In this document: piece by piece, positions 5,549-9,202 of the stretch
Numbering within the stretch: position 1 is the stretch's first letter
How the letters are laid out: each line of letters opens with the position of its first letter
Source: Actinomycetes bacterium
GTDB lineage: Bacteria > Actinomycetota > Actinomycetes > Actinomycetales > Cellulomonadaceae
Length of the DNA stretch: 9,202 nt
Direction of reading: 5' to 3'
Assembly (NCBI GenBank): GCA_023401045.1
Contig: JAEXEM010000439.1
Location: 1-9,202 of the forward strand
Made by a program: the position numbers and the translations under genes
Notes under the pieces: generated by a model
Databases searched by the model: none
Seen by the model: the letters and a program-made list of their open reading frames with translations, nothing else
Told to the model about the DNA's origin: nothing

Positions 5549-7312
5549 TCACCTGTTCCGCGCGTCGTGGTCGGTCTCGTCCTGCGGAAGGACCAGGCGG
5601 CTGCCGCCGCCGGTGGGCGCAGCCTCGGCCAGGAGCTCGGCCGGGGCCTTCTCCTGGTCGGAGCCGAGCTCGTCGTGCTCACCGTGCGAGTGGGCGGCGG
5701 CCAGCTCCGCCGGCGTCACCGGCTCGACGCGGTCCTCGTAGAACATCCGCGAGACACGCTGGCGCAGCTTGTCCGCGCGGTAGCCCTTGCGGCGCACACC
5801 GCGGGAGTCCTCCGCCGGCTCGATCTCGATGGGTCGGATCGCGTCGTGCTGCACCCGCAGCCACCGCTCGTGGGCGTCGAGGGGCTTGTGCACCTCGATG
5901 TACTCGCCGGACGCGAAGCGCACGATCTGGCCGGTCTCGTGCCCGTGGAGCACGATCTCGCGGTCCTTGCGCTGCAGACCCAGGCAGATGCGCTTCGTGA
6001 TGATGAAAGCCGCCCACGGTCCGAGGAAGAGCAGGAACCGGAAGACCCACGTGATGTCGTTGATCGACAGGTGGAAGTGCGTCGCGATGAGGTCGTTCGA
6101 CCCGGCGAGCACGAGGATGAGGAACGCCGTGAGCAGCGAGACCCCGAACGCCGTGCGGAAGGGGCGGTTGCGCGGCCGGTCGAGCACGTGGTGCTCACGC
6201 TTGTCGCCGGTCGCCCAGCCCTCGATGAAGGGGTAGAGCGCGAGCAGCGTGAAGAGCACGCCGGGCACGACCATCGCCGGGATGATGACGTTGAGCGACA
6301 GCGTCCAGCCGTCGGGCCCGAAGAGCACGTACTCGGTCTGCCCCGGCATGAGGCGGAGCGAGCCCTCGAGGAAGAGCATGTACCAGTCCGGCTGGGCACC
6401 CGCGGACACCGGTGACGGGTCGTACGGGCCGTAGTTCCACACCGGGTTGATCGAGAGCGTCGCACCCATGAGCGCGATGACCCCGAAGACCACGAAGAAG
6501 AACCCGCCGGCCTTCGCGACGTACACCGGGAAGAGCGGGAAGCCGACGACGTTCGCGTTCGAGCGGCCGGAGCCCGGGTACTGCGTGTGCTTGTGCAGCA
6601 CGACGAAGAACAGGTGGAGGCCGACGAGCGCGAGGATGAGACCCGGCACCACGAGGATGTGGAGCGTGAAGAGCCTCGGGATGATGTCGTGGCCGGGGAA
6701 CTCCCCGCCGAAGATGAAGTACGACAGGTAGCTGCCGACGATGGGGATCGCACGGACGACACCATCGGTGATGCGCAGGCCGTTGCCCGAGAGCACGTCG
6801 TCCGGCAGCGAGTACCCGGTGAAGCCGGCGGCGAGGCCGAGGATGAGCAGCACGAAGCCGACGACCCAGTTGAGCTCGCGCGGCTTGCGGAAGGCGCCGG
6901 TGAAGAAGACACGCATCATGTGCGTGACGATCGCCGCCATGAAGATGAGGGCCGCCCAGTGGTGGATCTGCCGCATGAGCAGACCGCCGCGGACCTCGAA
7001 CGACAGTCGCAGCGTCGAGGCGAAGGCCTCGGACATCTGGACGCCGTGCATCGCCTCCCACGGGCCCTCGTAGTGGATCTCGGTCATGCTCGGCACGAAG
7101 AACATCGTGAGGAACAGGCCCGAGAGGACGAGCGTGACGAAGCTGTACAGCGCGATCTCGCCCAGGAGGAACGACCAGTGGTCGGGGAAGATCTTGCGCG
7201 CGAAGCCCTTGACCGCCGTCCCGATGCCGGTGCGCTGGTCGAGGTAGTCCGCGGTCGCCGCGGCAGCCTTGGCGCCGCGGGTCGGCGCGGTCGGTGCGCT
7301 GGTGGTGCTCAT
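5549..7312 (-). CDS. qcrB: Cytochrome bc1 complex cytochrome b subunit
   Basis: QcrB oxidises menaquinol and carries the two b haems of the bcc complex. From ATG 7312 it has 587 residues. Haem ligands are His117 and His131, and His218 and His233. The 15-residue spacing of the second pair is the b6f-like, actinobacterial form rather than the mitochondrial 14. The Qo-site motif is PDWY at 308-311 (PEWY in mitochondria). About eight membrane helices lie between residues 45 and 440, followed by a hydrophilic C-terminal tail of about 145 residues usual in this phylum. ATG 7312 overlaps the qcrA stop as ATGA, with GGGAG upstream; the longer open frame extending to 7774 runs through qcrA and is an artefact. 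Last gene of qcrCAB. Confidence 0.97.
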   Translation of the reverse strand: MSTTSAPTAPTRGAKAAAATADYLDQRTGIGTAVKGFARKIFPDHWSFLLGEIALYSFVTLVLSGLFLTMFFVPSMTEIHYEGPWEAMHGVQMSEAFASTLRLSFEVRGGLLMRQIHHWAALIFMAAIVTHMMRVFFTGAFRKPRELNWVVGFVLLILGLAAGFTGYSLPDDVLSGNGLRITDGVVRAIPIVGSYLSYFIFGGEFPGHDIIPRLFTLHILVVPGLILALVGLHLFFVVLHKHTQYPGSGRSNANVVGFPLFPVYVAKAGGFFFVVFGVIALMGATLSINPVWNYGPYDPSPVSAGAQPDWYMLFLEGSLRLMPGQTEYVLFGPDGWTLSLNVIIPAMVVPGVLFTLLALYPFIEGWATGDKREHHVLDRPRNRPFRTAFGVSLLTAFLILVLAGSNDLIATHFHLSINDITWVFRFLLFLGPWAAFIITKRICLGLQRKDREIVLHGHETGQIVRFASGEYIEVHKPLDAHERWLRVQHDAIRPIEIEPAEDSRGVRRKGYRADKLRQRVSRMFYEDRVEPVTPAELAAAHSHGEHDELGSDQEKAPAELLAEAAPTGGGSRLVLPQDETDHDARNR

Positions 7313-8370
7313 CGCAGCCGCTCCCAGAAGCTCGGGCCGATGGGCTCCTGGAAGTCGCTCTGGGCGACCAGGTAGCCCTCGTCGTCGACGGTGATCGGCA
7401 GCTGGGGAAGCGGCCGCTTGGCAGGACCGAACACGACCTTCGCGCTGTCGGCGACGTCGAACGTGCTCTGGTGGCAGGGGCAGAGCAGGTGGTGCGTCTG
7501 CTGCTCGTAGAGGGCCACCGGGCATCCCACGTGGGTGCAGATCTTCGAGTAGGCGACGATGCCGTCGTACGACCAGCCCTCGCCCTGCTCCGACTTGATG
7601 TCCCGGGGGTCGAGCCGGACGAGCAGGACGACGGCCTTGGCCTTCTCGTCGAGCGGTGCCTCGGACTCCTCGAGCCCCTCGGGGATGACGTGGAAGACCG
7701 ATCCGACGGTGACGTCCGCCGCCTTGATCGGACGGCCGGTCGGGTCGATCGCCAGGCGCTTGTTCTTCGCCCACAGTGTGCGCTTGAACTTGGACACGTT
7801 CCAGTCCTCGCCGACCTCGCCGACGAGCGGCAGTGCGATCGTCAGCGGGAACAGCGCGAGCGAGGAGACGAGCGCACCCTTGAGCACGCCGCGACGTCCG
7901 ATGTTCGAGTCCTTCGCGCCGGCCTGGAGCTCGGCGACCGCGGCGGCGCGGGTCTCGTCCGAGCTGCGCTGGGCGTGCCTGTCCTCGGAGCGCTCGTGGT
8001 CGTTCATGAGCGACTTGGCCCAGTGGACGGCCGCGAGCCCGATGCCGAGCAGCGAGAGCGCGAGGCCGAGGCCGAGGCCGAGGTTCGACAGCCGCAGCTG
8101 CGTCACCGAGCCGTCGAGCGGCAGGGCGAAGTAGGCGACGATGAACCCGATCGTCCCGAGGACGGAGATCGTGAAGAGCGCGACCGTCTGGCGCTCGGCG
8201 CGCTTGGCGGCCGCCGGGTCGACGTCGGAGCGCCGCGGGCGGTGCGGGCCGATCCCCGGGTTGGGGAAGCGCTCGGGCGAGTCCTCGCCCTGGCGCAGCG
8301 CGACGTCCGAGCCGAGCGTCTCGTCGGGCTGACGGTCGTCGTGACCGTCGGTACGGGGGGTGATGCTCAC
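7309..8370 (-). CDS. qcrA: Cytochrome bc1 complex Rieske iron-sulfur subunit
   Basis: It carries the [2Fe-2S] cluster that moves electrons from menaquinol in QcrB to QcrC. From GTG 8370 it has 353 residues. Three helices lie at about 63-83, 95-117 and 164-184, typical of actinobacteria (mitochondrial Rieske has one). Just before the third is NIGRRGVLKG (156-165), a twin-arginine signal; in Streptomyces the third helix and folded cluster domain are known to use the Tat route after Sec inserts the first two. Cluster ligands are Cys278 and His280 (CTHVGC) and Cys297 and His300 (CPCH), with a disulfide between Cys283 and Cys299. The GTG overlaps the qcrC stop (GTGA); an in-frame extension to 8436 lies inside qcrC. 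Helix 2 is unusually rich in Leu-Gly repeats. Confidence 0.96.
   Translation of the reverse strand: MSITPRTDGHDDRQPDETLGSDVALRQGEDSPERFPNPGIGPHRPRRSDVDPAAAKRAERQTVALFTISVLGTIGFIVAYFALPLDGSVTQLRLSNLGLGLGLALSLLGIGLAAVHWAKSLMNDHERSEDRHAQRSSDETRAAAVAELQAGAKDSNIGRRGVLKGALVSSLALFPLTIALPLVGEVGEDWNVSKFKRTLWAKNKRLAIDPTGRPIKAADVTVGSVFHVIPEGLEESEAPLDEKAKAVVLLVRLDPRDIKSEQGEGWSYDGIVAYSKICTHVGCPVALYEQQTHHLLCPCHQSTFDVADSAKVVFGPAKRPLPQLPITVDDEGYLVAQSDFQEPIGPSFWERLR
8061..8084 (-). repeat. Hexanucleotide tandem repeat inside qcrA helix 2
   Basis: CGAGGC is present three times in a row on the plus strand, followed by CGAGGT. It encodes the alternating Leu-Gly run at about residues 97-104 in the second membrane helix of QcrA. 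Repeat units of 6 bp keep the frame if copy number changes. Confidence 0.7.
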
Positions 8371-8498
8371 GAGGACCGCGCTCCGATCCAGACAGAGAGG
8401 CCGATGAGGAGCCCCATGCCGACGATCCACGCCCACAGGCCCTCGCTCACGGGGCCGAGGCTGCCGAGGTCGAGACCACCGGGCGAGTCCTCACCCTG
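8274..8498. repeat. Two near-identical 19-bp palindromic copies flanking the qcrC/qcrA junction
   Basis: The 19-mers at 8274-8292 and 8480-8498 agree at 18 of 19 bases, 206 bp apart. The core GGGCGAG-TC-CTCGCCC (8275-8290) is a perfect 7-bp inverted repeat; the second copy has one mismatch. Both encode Gln-Gly-Glu-Asp-Ser-Pro in the same frame, in QcrA at 27-32 and in QcrC at 217-222. Confidence 0.7.
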
Positions 8499-9146
8499 AA
8501 GGGCGAGGTACGCGATGACGTCGCGCTTCTCGTCCGGCGTGAGGTTGGCGTCGTTGAAGACGGGCATCGACTGCGGGCCCGTCGCCATCGCCTCGTAGAG
8601 GTGGGTGGGAGTGGTCTCCCACAGGTTCGGGGCGTACTTGCCCTGCGAGAGGGCACCGCCGGCGCCGACCGCGTTGTGGCACATCGCGCAGTTCGTGCGG
8701 AACAGCGCCATGCCGTTGGCGGCGTCGCCGAGCGCGGGGTCGACCTGCTCCTCGGTGGGGACGGCCGGGCCGGGGCCGAGCGACGCGACGAAGGCCGCGA
8801 GGGCGGCGATCTGCTCGTCGTCGAACTGGACCGGCTTGGCCAGCGCCTGGGGGCCGTTCATCTGCATGGGCATGCGGCCGGTGCCGACCTGGAAGTCGAC
8901 GGCCGCGGCGCCCACGCCCACGAGCGAGGGGACGGCGTCGGTGCCAGTCGCGTCCGGCCCGTGGCAGGTCGCGCAGTTGGCCTGGAACAGCTTCTCACCG
9001 GTCTCCACCTGGTCCGCCGAGGCCGCGGAGGCGTCGGCGGACGTGGGGGACAGGACGGCGTACAGCGCGCCGGTGAGCAGCAGCGCCAGCAGGAGCAGCA
9101 CGACCGGTGCACGCCGGTCGTGCCTGCGGGCTGCGAGTGCCTTCAC
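8367..9146 (-). CDS. qcrC: Di-haem cytochrome c1 subunit of the bcc complex
   Basis: QcrC receives electrons from the Rieske protein and hands them straight to CuA of the aa3 oxidase, replacing a soluble cytochrome c. From GTG 9146 it has 259 residues. An N-terminal membrane segment lies at 14-33, two cytochrome c domains follow with CATCH (58-62) and CAMCH (153-157), and a C-terminal anchor helix is at about 237-255. Likely Met haem ligands are Met92 or Met94 (GRMPMQM) and Met194 (QSMPVF). I prefer GTG 9146, giving MKALAARR, because GAGGA lies upstream at suitable distance; the ATG at 9167 is preceded by C-rich sequence with no ribosome binding site but remains possible. The stop overlaps the qcrA start (GTGA). 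First gene of qcrCAB inside the window; ctaE would be expected further upstream, outside. Confidence 0.95.
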   Translation of the reverse strand: MKALAARRHDRRAPVVLLLLALLLTGALYAVLSPTSADASAASADQVETGEKLFQANCATCHGPDATGTDAVPSLVGVGAAAVDFQVGTGRMPMQMNGPQALAKPVQFDDEQIAALAAFVASLGPGPAVPTEEQVDPALGDAANGMALFRTNCAMCHNAVGAGGALSQGKYAPNLWETTPTHLYEAMATGPQSMPVFNDANLTPDEKRDVIAYLALQGEDSPGGLDLGSLGPVSEGLWAWIVGMGLLIGLSVWIGARSS

Positions 9147-9170
9147 GGATCGGTCCTCGTCTCGCATGTC

Positions 9171-9200
9171 GGGGGGTGTGCGGGTGGGGCGGGGTGCGGG
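9171..9200 (+). other. G-run cluster (G-quadruplex-type motif) upstream of qcrC
   Basis: Plus-strand G-runs occur at 9171-9176, 9182-9184, 9186-9189, 9191-9194 and 9198-9200. The last four are separated by loops of 1, 1 and 3 nt, which is a standard short-loop quadruplex pattern. It lies on the template strand for qcrC, so the message would carry the C-rich complement. Confidence 0.5.
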
Positions 9201-9202
9201 CC

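Noticed and set aside
4925..6415. 496-codon plus-strand frame across sodA and qcrB
   Set aside because: Spans two clearly assigned minus-strand genes and a terminator; low-complexity Val/Arg/Glu composition.
5549..7774. QcrB with a 154-residue N-terminal extension
   Set aside because: The extension is out-of-frame qcrA; ATG 7312 with the ATGA overlap and family-like N-terminus is the real start.
9147..9167. ATG 9167 as the qcrC start
   Set aside because: Preceded by C-rich sequence with no ribosome binding site; GTG 9146 has GAGGA upstream and gives the family-like N-terminus. Kept as a possible alternative only.
1..9202. CRISPR array, tRNA, rRNA or insertion sequence
   Set aside because: No regularly spaced repeats, no cloverleaf-like sequence, no transposase motifs and no terminal inverted repeats with target duplications were seen.

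Overview
The window is a GC-rich, gap-poor stretch of an actinobacterial chromosome carrying most of the cytochrome bcc-aa3 respiratory supercomplex. The signs are strong GC bias at third codon positions, GTG starts, TANNNT -10 boxes, a di-haem QcrC in place of soluble cytochrome c, a three-helix Rieske protein with an internal twin-arginine signal, and the actinobacteria-specific oxidase subunit CtaF. The layout resembles Micrococcales such as Cellulomonas-type organisms, but the genus is a guess.

Left end (1-971): the N-terminal 240 codons of a minus-strand gene for a cysteine-desulfurase-like (class V aminotransferase fold) protein. Its alignment lacks the PLP-binding lysine and several other cofactor contacts. 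A 249-bp divergent spacer separates it from ctaC and holds candidate promoters and two CRP/GlxR-like dyads.

Plus-strand operon (972-4053): ctaC, ctaD and ctaF, with overlapping stop/start codons, encode the CuA subunit, the haem a/a3-CuB catalytic subunit and the small subunit IV of the aa3 oxidase. A 15-bp hairpin at 4070-4103 closes it.

Middle (4121-5416, minus): a RimJ/RimL-type GNAT acetyltransferase whose mRNA looks leaderless, and sodA, a Mn/Fe superoxide dismutase with a perfect 15-bp terminator stem.

Minus-strand operon (5549-9146): qcrC, qcrA and qcrB (in transcription order), again with 4-nt overlaps, encode the di-haem cytochrome c1, the Rieske protein and cytochrome b of the menaquinol:cytochrome c reductase. 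Subunit III (ctaE) is absent here; by the usual order it would lie just beyond the right edge. Menaquinol electrons pass QcrB/QcrA to QcrC, then directly to CuA in CtaC and on to CtaD, where oxygen is reduced. The two operons converge on the GNAT-sodA pair.

The respiratory genes themselves are ordinary. The points worth a second look are the degenerate desulfurase-like protein, the ctaC control region, the two leaderless promoters, a repeated palindrome around the qcrC/qcrA junction and a G-quadruplex-type motif upstream of qcrC. I did not find a clearly new multi-gene system.
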